Translations under genes and position numbers: made by a program
NCBI GenBank assembly: GCA_934281565.1
Contig: CAKQXI010000042.1
Coordinates: 1 to 16,526, forward strand
DNA: 16,526 nt
DNA from: an uncultured Prevotella sp.
GTDB lineage: Bacteria > Bacteroidota > Bacteroidia > Bacteroidales > Bacteroidaceae
Direction of reading: 5' to 3'
Notes under the pieces: model-generated
Databases searched by the model: none
The model's input: only the letters and a program-made list of their open reading frames with translations
Told to the model about the DNA's origin: nothing
Shown: positions 1 through 8,044 of the stretch, piece by piece
How positions within the stretch are numbered: position 1 is the stretch's first letter
How the letters are laid out: every line of letters starts with the position of its first letter

Positions 1-1250
1 TCAACGATATAAAGTCCGGCAGACTTGCCATCATAGTTTGTCATTAGTGCAGAGCACTTCGTGTTCCAAGTCTTTGCGGTTTCTGATAAGGCGACTGTTC
101 CCATGCTAAGCGTGTTAAGCTCAGAGGCTGATAACTTATAGATAATGGTAACACCCGGCAACCATGATGTACCTGCCAATGATGCAGTAAGAACATGGTC
201 TTTGGATTGACCATTATTAAACACAACTTCCACTTCTGCCTTGCTATCACTTGCAAATGATTGTGGTAGCATCAATAATGTATTCTCATCCTTTGTTAAA
301 GCCGTTCCAGTTTCTCCATCACTATTAACCTTGGTGTTAAGTGTGAAAGCATAATCATCTGTTGTGTCATCATAAGTCCATGCACTAAGTGGGTCGGCAG
401 CATCTATCTTTGAAATATCCATATCACCACTGTTCTTTACACCTTTGATAGTAATGCTCTTGATAGTTCCTGGCAACATATCAGAACCAACGGCAAATGT
501 GATGGCAGTCAAGGCATGGGAGAAATGCAAGTCCACGGCACTTGGTGTATCTGTTGCCTTATGCTCATTGTCCTCACTCTTTGCCACTATGAAGTCGGGG
601 TGTGACTTAATATCATCCCCTGTTCCTGCTACATAATGCACTGTCCTATATCCCGACAGCTCACTGTCACTTGTGGACAGCATACTGGCATTAGTTGGGG
701 CATAAGCATAGAATGATAAGGAAGCATTGGTAATCCAATACTCGTCATTTAAAATATGCCAAATATCGCCACTCCTTTTTGTCCTTTCAAAGGAGAAGTA
801 CCCTGCTTCAACATTGTCTTTCTTGGATACTGCACTAACAAGGATTTCATCACCAACCTCCGTTACCTTGGTTCCTCTGGTGGATACACTATTCTTGTTG
901 CTGATTCCAGACAGAGGAACACCAGAGCGAGTAACCAACTCGTCCTTGTCATTATAGAAATAAGTACCTACTTGTTCCACAGGATGAAGATACAATGGCT
1001 TCCCTAAGTCACTCTTTACGATTAATGGATGATAAGAACCAACTGCACGAGAACTTTCATCATTACTACTGCTGCCTGAATTTGACATCCATTCATTCAC
1101 TTCTGTTGCAGTAAATAAAATCTTCTTGTCGGAAAGAGTGACACTAGATAATCCATTATTTTCAGAACACGACATTAGGGATGATGATACTACTGATAAT
1201 GATGCCAGTGCCAACAATAAACTTGTACTTTGCCTTTTAATGTATATCAT
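1..1250 (-). CDS. Fimbrillin-family lipoprotein, N-terminal part (runs off left edge)
   Basis: The minus-strand frame is open from an ATG at 1250 to the edge of the window, about 416 codons without a stop, so the C-terminus is missing. The N-terminus is a lipoprotein signal: positive residues K5/R6, a hydrophobic run, and lipobox L-M-S-C with acylated Cys28. The mature part has features I associate with fimbrillin/Mfa-like proteins: a TRGT stretch followed by a beta-rich region, a FSHALTAITFAV segment, then a G-rich IKGVKNSGDM strand and a LLMLPQ strand. Such proteins are exported as lipoproteins and many are building blocks or tips of type V pili or surface adhesins. Here it could be a pilus subunit or a stand-alone surface lipoprotein; the missing C-terminus prevents a decision. 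It is preceded by a ~420-nt conserved leader and its own promoter, and is divergent from the S41 peptidase. There is no convincing Shine-Dalgarno sequence. The family call is moderately certain; that it is an exported lipoprotein is nearly certain. Confidence 0.8.
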   Translation of the reverse strand, partial: MIYIKRQSTSLLLALASLSVVSSSLMSCSENNGLSSVTLSDKKILFTATEVNEWMSNSGSSSNDESSRAVGSYHPLIVKSDLGKPLYLHPVEQVGTYFYNDKDELVTRSGVPLSGISNKNSVSTRGTKVTEVGDEILVSAVSKKDNVEAGYFSFERTKRSGDIWHILNDEYWITNASLSFYAYAPTNASMLSTSDSELSGYRTVHYVAGTGDDIKSHPDFIVAKSEDNEHKATDTPSAVDLHFSHALTAITFAVGSDMLPGTIKSITIKGVKNSGDMDISKIDAADPLSAWTYDDTTDDYAFTLNTKVNSDGETGTALTKDENTLLMLPQSFASDSKAEVEVVFNNGQSKDHVLTASLAGTSWLPGVTIIYKLSASELNTLSMGTVALSETAKTWNTKCSALMTNYDGKSAGLYIV

Positions 1251-1670
1251 TGCTTGATAGCTATTATGTTCCGCCGAACTCCCAAAAGCAGATGATTATT
1301 AATACAGGCTTAGTCCATTCAAAAGATATTGGCGTAGGAGTCCTCACTCTTTATTATCCTTGCACTTTTGAGGTATTAGGAGACCCTATAATAATCAAGG
1401 ATAGAATAGAAGTAAGAGAACACACCTACGCCAACGAGGTATATATGTATGTAACACAGAGTACACCCCTTCCATACGAAAGGGCGTACTTGTGCCGTGA
1501 TATATACACGCTATTGTAGACATCCACTATCATCTTCCTCTGATATATTATATGAAAGTTCCTAATTTTCAAAAGTGTCAGAAGTAAATGGAGCAAACGC
1601 CATTCTTTGTAAATAGAGCCAAGTCACAAATTAGCATCTACAACTCATTGTAGACAATTTGTAAAATGAC
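1251..1670 (-). ncRNA. Structured 5' leader RNA of the fimbrillin-like gene (copy 1 of a repeated leader family)
   Basis: About 420 nt lie between the promoter and the ATG at 1250. They match, block by block and in the same order, the leader of the lipoprotein gene at 9098-10078. In transcript order the visible elements are: hairpin CTACAA-TGAG-TTGTAG (1653-1638); GGCGTTTGCT (1601-1592); TTGAAAATTAGG (1572-1561); a stem GUACGCCCU/GGGGUGUAC (1489-1481 with 1469-1461); and a long three-tier stem. That stem has an outer 10-bp pair (1434-1425 with 1338-1329), a middle 7-bp pair (1402-1396 with 1362-1356) and an apical loop region containing CCTAATACCTCAA (1380-1368). A GGGAGT...CGG tail follows before the start codon. 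Small open frames inside it are not conserved between the copies. The role is inferred to be cis-regulation of expression (attenuation, translation control or ligand/protein sensing). I do not recognise it as a named RNA class. Confidence 0.7.
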
Positions 1671-1674
1671 GGTG

Positions 1675-1705
1675 CAAAAATAACAAAAATATTTGAAACA
1701 TACAA
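1675..1705 (-). promoter_or_regulatory. Promoter of the fimbrillin-like gene and its leader
   Basis: On the minus strand a -7 box TATTTTTG (1682-1675) fits the Bacteroidetes TAnnTTTG consensus. A TTG (1705-1703) lies 20 nt upstream of it, the usual -33 spacing. Transcription would start near 1669, just before the first conserved leader hairpin. That match between predicted start and the onset of sequence conservation supports both calls. Confidence 0.65.
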
Positions 1706-1711
1706 TAAACC

Positions 1712-1742
1712 TTGGTTATTTCATATAAAAAACATATCTTTG
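1712..1742 (+). promoter_or_regulatory. Promoter of the S41 peptidase gene
   Basis: TTG (1712-1714), a 20-nt spacer, then TATCTTTG (1735-1742) match the -33/-7 pattern of Bacteroidetes sigma-ABfr promoters. The expected transcript start is near 1748, giving a short leader of about 22 nt before the ATG at 1771. Its -33 element is separated by only six bases from the -33 element of the divergent fimbrillin promoter. Confidence 0.7.
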
Positions 1743-1770
1743 CAACAGTTTTAACCTATATTATAAACAA

Positions 1771-4700
1771 ATGAAAAGATCATTATTAACCGTTGTTCTC
1801 TTTGTGACAACACTTGCATCCAGTGCGCAACAGCAACCTTTATGGATGCGCTACCCTGCCATTTCACCTGACGGCTCCACTATTGCCTTTGCCTACAAAG
1901 GTGACCTTTATCGTGTCTCTGCCAATGGTGGAGAAGCACGGCAGCTAACTACCAACGCCGCATACGACTCGCATCCTGTATGGAGTCCTGACGGCAAGAA
2001 GATTGCATTCACTTCCAACCGTGAAGGTAGCCTTGATGTTTATGTCATTGATGCCAATGGAGGCTCACCCACTCGCCTCACTACCCATAGTGGCGACGAA
2101 CTTCCCATCACTTTCAGCGACAATGACCATGTGTTATTCTCCGCCAGTCTTATACCTACGGCACAATCTAACATCTACTCTACAAAGGCTTCCAATCAAG
2201 TTTATGAAGTAAGTACCAAGGGTGGTCGTGCCAAGCTCTATTCTGTCTTGCCGATGGAAGACTTGAGCATCAATAAGAAAGGGCAGGTTCTATACCATGA
2301 CAAGAAAGGTTATGAGGACACATGGCGCAAGCATCACCAATCGCCTATCACCAGAGACATCTGGCTCAAGAGTGATGGTAAATACCAGAAGCTCACTTCT
2401 TTTAAAGGTGAAGACCGTACACCTGTATGGGCTGCCGACCAACAGTCTTTCTATTACTTGAGTGAGCAAGATGGTAGTTTTAACATCTACCATCGTAGCT
2501 TGGGGAGCAACAAGGACACACAGGTCACCCATCTCAAGACCAATCCTGTACGTTTCCTTACCGCATCCAACAACGACTTGCTTTGCTATGGGTATGACGG
2601 AGAAATATATACGGTTCGCGAAGGCAGTGAGCCACAGAAAGTAAACATCTCCATCAAGACTGATAACGATGAGAACAGTTTGATAAGAAGCATCAAGTAT
2701 TCTGGTGCCACAGAGATAGCTCTCTCGCCAAGTGGCAAGGAGATTGCCTTTGTGATGCACGGCGATGTATATGTCACATCTACCCAGTACAGCACAACCA
2801 AGCGCATCACCGATACCCCTGAACAGGAGCGAAACATCAACTTCGCACCAGATGGAAGAAGTCTGGTATATGCCTCAGAGCGCAATGGTGTATGGCAAAT
2901 CTATCGTGCCAAGATCAAAAACGAGAAAGAGAAGCAGTTCACCTATTGCACAGACATTGAGGAAGAACAGTTGGTGAAGACAGGTGCCACCTCTTTATAT
3001 CCAGCGTTCAGTCCCGACGGCAAGGAAGTAGCTTTCTATGAGGACCGTGCCACACTGCGTGTCATCAACCTCAAGTCAAAAGCTATCCGCACAGTATTAG
3101 ATGGTAAATACAACTACTCTTACGAAGACGGTGACATCTGGTTTGAATGGAGTCCTGACAGCAAGTGGCTCCTTTGCAGTTATATTGGAACATACGGATG
3201 GAACAACCTTGACATTGCATTGGTCAAGGCTGATGGCAAAGGAGAAATCCACAACCTGACCAACAGTGGATATAGTGACAAAAGGGGCAGATGGGCATTG
3301 GATGGCAAGGCCATGCTATTCAAGAGCGACCGTGCAGGCTACCGTAGTCATGGTAGTTGGGGTTCTGAGGACGATGCCTATCTGATGTTCTTCGACCTTG
3401 ATGCTTACAACCGCTTCTATATGTCGAAAGAGGAAATAGAACTGGCTGATGCCACCAAGGATGAAAAGGAGAAAAAAGCTGACGAAAAGGAGGAAAAGAA
3501 GAAAGAAAAGAGCAAGAAAAAGGAGAAAAAGACTGGTAACATCGAGGTTGAGAAAGTCAAGCCTTTGGAGTTGGACCTTGACAACTGTCAAGACCGTATA
3601 GTACGCCTTACTGTCAATTCTTCCAAGATGGGGGATGTTATTCTCTCACCAGAGGGAGACAAAGTGTACTACCAAGCTTCTTTTGAAGGAGGATATGACT
3701 TATGGCGCAATGACCTCAAGGAACACAAGACTGAATTGATACTGAAAGGCATTGGTTCTGGCGGTTTCGTTGCCGACAAGGAAATGAAGAACCTATACCT
3801 ATGCAATGGTAGCAGCATCAAGAAAGTTGACCTCAGCAACAACACTCCAAGCAACGTTGACTTCGAGGCTCCTTTCAACTATAAGCCTCTCAAGGAACGC
3901 CAATACCTCTTTGGGCATATCTGGCGACAGATTGCAGACAAGTTCTATAATCCTAATATGCACGGTGTAGACTGGGCAGGCTATCGCAAGACCTACGAGC
4001 GTTTCTTACCTTATATCAACAACAACTATGACTTCGCCGAGATGACGAGCGAAATGTTAGGCGAACTGAACGTTTCACATACAGGAACCAGATACTATGG
4101 TCCTGCAGCTTCCATGCAAACAGCATCACTCGGCGTATTCCTTGACCCTAACTATGAGGGAGACGGACTGAAGATACAAGAAATCATCAAGCGTGGACCT
4201 TTCGCAGTCAAAAAGAATGACGTAACGGCAGGTTGTATCATTGAGAAGATTGACGGTCATGCTATCAAGGCAGGTGAGGATTATTATCCACTACTGGATG
4301 GCAAAGCAAATAGAAATGTTCGCTTGTCTATCAAGAGCACTAAGGGTAAGCGTTTTGATGTTGATATTAAACCTATATCACAAGGAAAGCTACAAGAATT
4401 GCTATACAAGCGTTGGGTAGATCGTAACCGTGCCGTCGTGGATAGTCTTTCCCATGGTCGCATCGCATACGTTCACGTTAAGGCAATGAACAGCGAGAGT
4501 TTCCGCACGGTATATAGCGAACTGTTGAATGACAAGAACCGTAACTGTGATGCTGCCATCGTGGACGGACGACATAATGGTGGTGGTTGGTTGCATGATG
4601 ACCTCTGCACTTTGCTCAGTGGTAAGGAATACCAAGAATTTGTTCCTCAGGGAAAGGTTATTGGTAAGGATCCATTCGGTAAATGGAACAAACCGTCTTG

Positions 4701-5016
4701 TGTTCTCATCTGTGAAGATGATTACAGCAATGGTCATGGTTTCCCATTGATATACAAAGAGCTAGGCATTGGTAAACTGATTGGTGCGCCTATTGCTGGA
4801 ACGATGACTGCCGTATGGTGGGAGGCACTGATGGACCGCAGTCTTGTATTCGGTATACCACAAGTAGGATGCCGTGATATGAGGGGCAACTTCGAGGAGA
4901 ATGCCCAACTCAATCCCGACATAGAAGTTTACAATACTCCAGAAGATTATATCAACGGTCATGACAGCCAGTTAGAAAGAGCCGTCAAGGAAATGATGGC
5001 GCAGACCAAGAAATAA
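1771..5016 (+). CDS. Secreted tricorn-like S41 family serine peptidase
   Basis: The protein has 1081 residues, close to archaeal tricorn protease. A signal peptide (MKRSLLTVVLFVTTLASSA, cleavage near residue 19) sends it to the periplasm. Residues ~25-540 carry WD40/PD40-type beta-propeller repeats with recurring SPDG motifs (ISPDG, WSPDGKKIAF, FSPDGKEVAF, LSPSGKEIAF). A Lys/Glu-rich low-complexity insert lies at ~560-590, followed by more propeller sequence. From ~700 there is a tricorn C1-like helical segment, then a PDZ-like region (~800-880) and the S41 catalytic core. By comparison with tricorn, catalytic candidates are Ser769/His770 in LNVSHTG, the nucleophile Ser986 in DDYSNGHG, and Glu1042/1043 in FEENAQLNPDIEV. 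The DGRHNGGGW oxyanion-type loop is also present. All key residues appear intact. It probably degrades peptides in the periplasm; the specific substrate is unknown. It is a monocistronic gene with its own promoter and a strong terminator. Confidence 0.92.
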   Translation: MKRSLLTVVLFVTTLASSAQQQPLWMRYPAISPDGSTIAFAYKGDLYRVSANGGEARQLTTNAAYDSHPVWSPDGKKIAFTSNREGSLDVYVIDANGGSPTRLTTHSGDELPITFSDNDHVLFSASLIPTAQSNIYSTKASNQVYEVSTKGGRAKLYSVLPMEDLSINKKGQVLYHDKKGYEDTWRKHHQSPITRDIWLKSDGKYQKLTSFKGEDRTPVWAADQQSFYYLSEQDGSFNIYHRSLGSNKDTQVTHLKTNPVRFLTASNNDLLCYGYDGEIYTVREGSEPQKVNISIKTDNDENSLIRSIKYSGATEIALSPSGKEIAFVMHGDVYVTSTQYSTTKRITDTPEQERNINFAPDGRSLVYASERNGVWQIYRAKIKNEKEKQFTYCTDIEEEQLVKTGATSLYPAFSPDGKEVAFYEDRATLRVINLKSKAIRTVLDGKYNYSYEDGDIWFEWSPDSKWLLCSYIGTYGWNNLDIALVKADGKGEIHNLTNSGYSDKRGRWALDGKAMLFKSDRAGYRSHGSWGSEDDAYLMFFDLDAYNRFYMSKEEIELADATKDEKEKKADEKEEKKKEKSKKKEKKTGNIEVEKVKPLELDLDNCQDRIVRLTVNSSKMGDVILSPEGDKVYYQASFEGGYDLWRNDLKEHKTELILKGIGSGGFVADKEMKNLYLCNGSSIKKVDLSNNTPSNVDFEAPFNYKPLKERQYLFGHIWRQIADKFYNPNMHGVDWAGYRKTYERFLPYINNNYDFAEMTSEMLGELNVSHTGTRYYGPAASMQTASLGVFLDPNYEGDGLKIQEIIKRGPFAVKKNDVTAGCIIEKIDGHAIKAGEDYYPLLDGKANRNVRLSIKSTKGKRFDVDIKPISQGKLQELLYKRWVDRNRAVVDSLSHGRIAYVHVKAMNSESFRTVYSELLNDKNRNCDAAIVDGRHNGGGWLHDDLCTLLSGKEYQEFVPQGKVIGKDPFGKWNKPSCVLICEDDYSNGHGFPLIYKELGIGKLIGAPIAGTMTAVWWEALMDRSLVFGIPQVGCRDMRGNFEENAQLNPDIEVYNTPEDYINGHDSQLERAVKEMMAQTKK

Positions 5017-5035
5017 AAGCATGACACTCATAATG

Positions 5036-5075
5036 AATGGGGGACTTCAAGAATGTTGAAGTCCCCCATTTTTAT
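5036..5075 (+). terminator. Rho-independent terminator of the S41 peptidase gene
   Basis: A perfect 15-bp stem AATGGGGGACTTCAA (5036-5050) / TTGAAGTCCCCCATT (5056-5070) with a 5-nt loop is followed by TTTA, 20 nt after the stop codon. The hairpin is symmetrical and lies just beyond the stop of the convergent 34-codon gene, so it may serve both strands, although the minus side lacks a clear T tract. Confidence 0.88.
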
Positions 5076-5077
5076 CA

Positions 5078-5182
5078 CTAATTATACCAAATAGAATTAT
5101 ATCCTCTACGCTCATCTTCCTCATTATAGATGTTCTCATATTCAAGGTTCTTTGCCTCAAACGCTTCCAATGTCTGCTTCAT
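5078..5182 (-). CDS. Probable 34-residue small protein of unknown function
   Basis: The minus strand reads ATG at 5182 to TAG at 5078, giving a 34-residue acidic, Glu/Asn/Tyr-rich peptide that begins MKQTLEAFEAKNLEY and ends SIWYN. It has no signal peptide or membrane segment. An AGGAG Shine-Dalgarno (5195-5191) sits 8 nt before the ATG, which is notable because the other genes here lack one. A TATCTTTG -7 box (5240-5233) lies about 45 nt further upstream. Downstream is the symmetrical hairpin at 5036-5070. Promoter, RBS, compact frame and terminator together make a credible gene, though its length means chance cannot be excluded. No family is recognised and no function is proposed. Confidence 0.55.
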   Translation of the reverse strand: MKQTLEAFEAKNLEYENIYNEEDERRGYNSIWYN

Positions 5183-5232
5183 AATATTATCTCCTATCGT
5201 TTTAAAGGGTTTATAACAAGTTTTATCACTGG

Positions 5233-5240
5233 CAAAGATA
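5233..5240 (-). promoter_or_regulatory. -7 promoter box of the 34-codon gene
   Basis: TATCTTTG on the minus strand matches TAnnTTTG exactly. A TTG occurs upstream at a spacing of about 23 nt, slightly longer than usual, so the -33 element is weak. The predicted transcript has a leader of about 45 nt before the RBS. Confidence 0.5.
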
Positions 5241-5317
5241 GCTAAAAACCCAATTCACTATGTCAATATTTAAGAAAACATTATAAAATATTTCTTGCGA
5301 ATCCAATGTTTTCTCAG

Positions 5318-5336
5318 ATATTTGTCGTACCTTTGC
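5318..5336 (+). promoter_or_regulatory. Promoter -7 region of cellobiose phosphorylase
   Basis: TACCTTTG (5328-5335) matches TAnnTTTG and lies about 50 nt before the ATG. The surrounding 19-mer ATATTTGTCGTACCTTTGC is identical except for one base to the promoter of the TPP-riboswitch transcript at 16430-16448, suggesting a strong extended promoter type. No convincing -33 TTG is seen at the usual distance. Confidence 0.6.
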
Positions 5337-5385
5337 GGCACATAAGACAAATACACCTAAATTAAACATTAAAGATTATCAGACA

Positions 5386-7848
5386 ATGACAGAAAAAAAG
5401 TATGGTCATTTTGATGACGCCAATCGCGAATACGTGATTACAGACCCTAAGACCCCTTGGCCTTGGATTAACTATCTGGGTAATGAGGACTTCTTCTCGC
5501 TTATCTCGAATACTGCTGGTGGCTATTCATTCTACAAGGATGCCAAGTTCCGCCGCATCACTCGCTACCGCTATAATGGCGTGCCAATGGACAATGGTGG
5601 TCGCTACTTCTACATCAAGGATGGCGATACTGTTTGGAACCCAGGATGGAAACCTTGCAAAACTTCACTGGACAGCTACGAGTGTAGACATGGCATGAAC
5701 TATACTCGTATCACTGGTAGCAAGAACGGTGTGGAGGTTAGTGTACTTTTCTTCGTTCCTCTCCATACTTGGGCTGAAGTACAGAAGATGACACTTACTA
5801 ATAACTCCAATCAAGTAAAGAGTCTCAAGGTATTTTCTTTCGCAGAGTGGTGCCTATGGAACGCTGCTACTGACATGGAGAACTTCCAACGCAACTTCTC
5901 TACTGGCGAGGTGGAGATAGAGGGCAGCACCATCTATCACAAGACCGAGTATCGCGAGCGTCGCAATCACTATGCTTTCTATACTGTCAATACAGAAATA
6001 CAAGGTTATGATACCGACCGTGAGACTTTCGTGGGACTTTACAATGAGTTCTCCGAGCCAGAAGCTGTGATGGAGGGAAAGCCTCGCAACAGTTTTGCCC
6101 ACGGATGGAGTCCTATTGCCTCTCACTATATCGAAGTGACATTGCAACCCGGCGAAAGCCGTGACCTTATCTTCCTCTTAGGTTACGTAGAGAACGAACA
6201 GGACAAGAAGTTCGCTGCCAAGAAAGTTATCAACAAAGAAAAAGCCCATGACTTGATGGCTCGTTTCAATACGACAGAGAAAGTAGATGCTGCCTTTGCC
6301 GAACTTGGCAAGTATTGGGACAATCTGCTCAACATCTTCACCGTAAGGAGTGGCAACGACAAGCTCGACCGCATGGTGAACATCTGGAACCAATATCAAT
6401 GTATGATTACTTTCTGTATGTCTCGCTCCGCCAGTTTCTTCGAGAGTGGCATTGGTAGAGGTATGGGCTTCCGTGACTCAAACCAAGACTTGGTTGGCTT
6501 CGTTCATCAAATTCCAGAGCGTGCTCGCCAACGTATCATTGACATAGCAAGTACCCAGTTCCCAGATGGTGGTTGCTATCACCAATACCAACCATTGACC
6601 AAGCGTGGCAACAACGACATTGGCGGTGGCTTCAACGACGATCCATGTTGGTTGATATTCGGTACTGTGGCTTATATCAAGGAAACTGGCGACTTCTCCA
6701 TTCTCGATGAGCAAGTTCCATTCGATAACCAACCGGGTAGTGAGGTTTCTCTCTTTGAGCATCTGAAGATTAGCATGAACCATGTCATCAACAACCTTGG
6801 TCCCCATAAGTTGCCTTTGATTGGTCGTGCCGACTGGAACGACTGCCTCAACCTCAACTGCTTCTCTTGGGATCCAAACGAGAGTTTCCAGACTACAGAG
6901 AACAAGGGTGAGGGGTCTAAGGCTGAGAGCTTGATGATTGCTGGTTTGTTCGTTGTGACAGGCAAGGACTATGTGACTCTTTGCCATCAACTCGCCAAGA
7001 ATACTGGCAAGGCAGAGTATACTGCGGAAGCTGAGCGTATGCAGAAAGCTGTTGACGAAATGGACGGGGCTGTTAAACAACATGGCTGGGATGGAGAATG
7101 GTTCCTCCGTGCATACGATTTCTTCGGAAACAAGATTGGCAGTGATGAGAACGAGGAAGGCAAGATATTCATTGAGAGCCAAGGCTGGTGCACAATGGCT
7201 GGCATCGGCTTGGAAGAGGGTCTTTGCGACAAGGCTCTTGACAGTGCCAAGGAACGTTTGGAGTGCGAGCATGGTATGGTTCTCAACAACCCTGCTTATA
7301 CGACATACCATGTGGAAATGGGTGAGATTTCTTCTTATCCAGAGGGTTATAAGGAGAACGCAGGTATCTTCTGCCACAACAATCCTTGGGTTATCATCGG
7401 TGAGACTGTCGCTGGTCGTGGTAACGATGCTTGGAAACATTATACCAAGATACTTCCCAGCTACGTAGAGGAAAAATACCAGACCTTGCACAAGGTCGAG
7501 CCATACGTTAACTGCCAGATGGTGGCTGGCAAGGATGCCGCTAAACCCGGTGAGGGCAAGAACTCTTGGCTGACTGGTACTGCTGCATGGATGTGGTATA
7601 CCATCAGTGAGTTTATCCTTGGCATCAAGCCTGATTACGAGGGTTTGAACATCGACCCATGTCTACCAAGCACTGCCAAAGAATATGTGGTCAACCGCAA
7701 GTTCCGTGGTGGTGAATATCACATCATCGTGAGGAACCCAGACGGTAAGGAAAAAGGAGTCAAGCAGATTACCGTTGATGGCAAGGCTATCGCTGGCACC
7801 GTCATCTCTTGCTCTAATGGCAAGCACGAGGTAATCGTAGAGATGTAA
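5386..7848 (+). CDS. Cellobiose phosphorylase, GH94 family (cytoplasmic)
   Basis: The 820-residue protein has the length of GH94 cellobiose phosphorylases (about 810-820). These enzymes split cellobiose with inorganic phosphate into alpha-D-glucose 1-phosphate and glucose, saving one ATP. There is no signal peptide, as expected for a cytosolic enzyme. The N-terminal beta-sandwich (~1-290) contains NTAGGYSFYKDAKFRRITRYRYN and WNPGWKP. A helical linker and the (alpha/alpha)6 barrel follow, with GIGRGMGFRDSNQD (~365) and the GRADWNDCLNLNCFS motif. The general-acid Asp lies in D483-W-N-D486, and the phosphate/sugar loop residues GFNDDP and GENKNSWLTGTAAW-like sequence (here EGKNSWLTGTAAW) are present. 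It stands alone with its own promoter and a long 3' hairpin; no transporter or cellulase is beside it. Related specificities within GH94 (cello-oligosaccharide, chitobiose, laminaribiose) cannot be fully excluded, but the NLNCFS extension of the catalytic motif favours cellobiose. Confidence 0.92.
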   Translation: MTEKKYGHFDDANREYVITDPKTPWPWINYLGNEDFFSLISNTAGGYSFYKDAKFRRITRYRYNGVPMDNGGRYFYIKDGDTVWNPGWKPCKTSLDSYECRHGMNYTRITGSKNGVEVSVLFFVPLHTWAEVQKMTLTNNSNQVKSLKVFSFAEWCLWNAATDMENFQRNFSTGEVEIEGSTIYHKTEYRERRNHYAFYTVNTEIQGYDTDRETFVGLYNEFSEPEAVMEGKPRNSFAHGWSPIASHYIEVTLQPGESRDLIFLLGYVENEQDKKFAAKKVINKEKAHDLMARFNTTEKVDAAFAELGKYWDNLLNIFTVRSGNDKLDRMVNIWNQYQCMITFCMSRSASFFESGIGRGMGFRDSNQDLVGFVHQIPERARQRIIDIASTQFPDGGCYHQYQPLTKRGNNDIGGGFNDDPCWLIFGTVAYIKETGDFSILDEQVPFDNQPGSEVSLFEHLKISMNHVINNLGPHKLPLIGRADWNDCLNLNCFSWDPNESFQTTENKGEGSKAESLMIAGLFVVTGKDYVTLCHQLAKNTGKAEYTAEAERMQKAVDEMDGAVKQHGWDGEWFLRAYDFFGNKIGSDENEEGKIFIESQGWCTMAGIGLEEGLCDKALDSAKERLECEHGMVLNNPAYTTYHVEMGEISSYPEGYKENAGIFCHNNPWVIIGETVAGRGNDAWKHYTKILPSYVEEKYQTLHKVEPYVNCQMVAGKDAAKPGEGKNSWLTGTAAWMWYTISEFILGIKPDYEGLNIDPCLPSTAKEYVVNRKFRGGEYHIIVRNPDGKEKGVKQITVDGKAIAGTVISCSNGKHEVIVEM

Positions 7849-7864
7849 TCGTCTATTATAATAT

Positions 7865-7917
7865 AAAGGCTTCCTTAGGGCTTTTGGAAGTTTAAATTTT
7901 GCTCTAAGGAAGCCTTT
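7865..7917 (+). terminator. Long hairpin after cellobiose phosphorylase, probable terminator
   Basis: A perfect 14-bp inverted repeat AAAGGCTTCCTTAG (7865-7878) / CTAAGGAAGCCTTT (7904-7917) begins 16 nt after the stop. Three further pairs (one G-U) can extend it inward, leaving a 19-nt loop. The 3' side ends in TTT followed by CAC, so the T tract is short. It may act as a terminator or as an RNA-end stabilising hairpin. Confidence 0.65.
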
Positions 7918-8044
7918 CACATAAGCACTAAAGACCTAATGTATATTTATACACACATTTAAGCTATTTAAACAAACCAAAACGGATATTCACATAAAAT
8001 TACCCCAAAAGCTCGCTTTTCCACAAAATCAACAAAAGACTTGC

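Noticed and set aside
1250..1519. An 89-codon plus-strand frame antisense to the copy 1 leader
   Set aside because: It coincides with the conserved leader stems, has no promoter or RBS, and no corresponding frame is seen opposite copy 2.
6478..7491. A 337-codon minus-strand frame opposite the cellobiose phosphorylase gene
   Set aside because: The plus strand encodes a full, well-conserved GH94 enzyme here; the antisense frame is a codon-usage shadow without promoter or recognisable domains.
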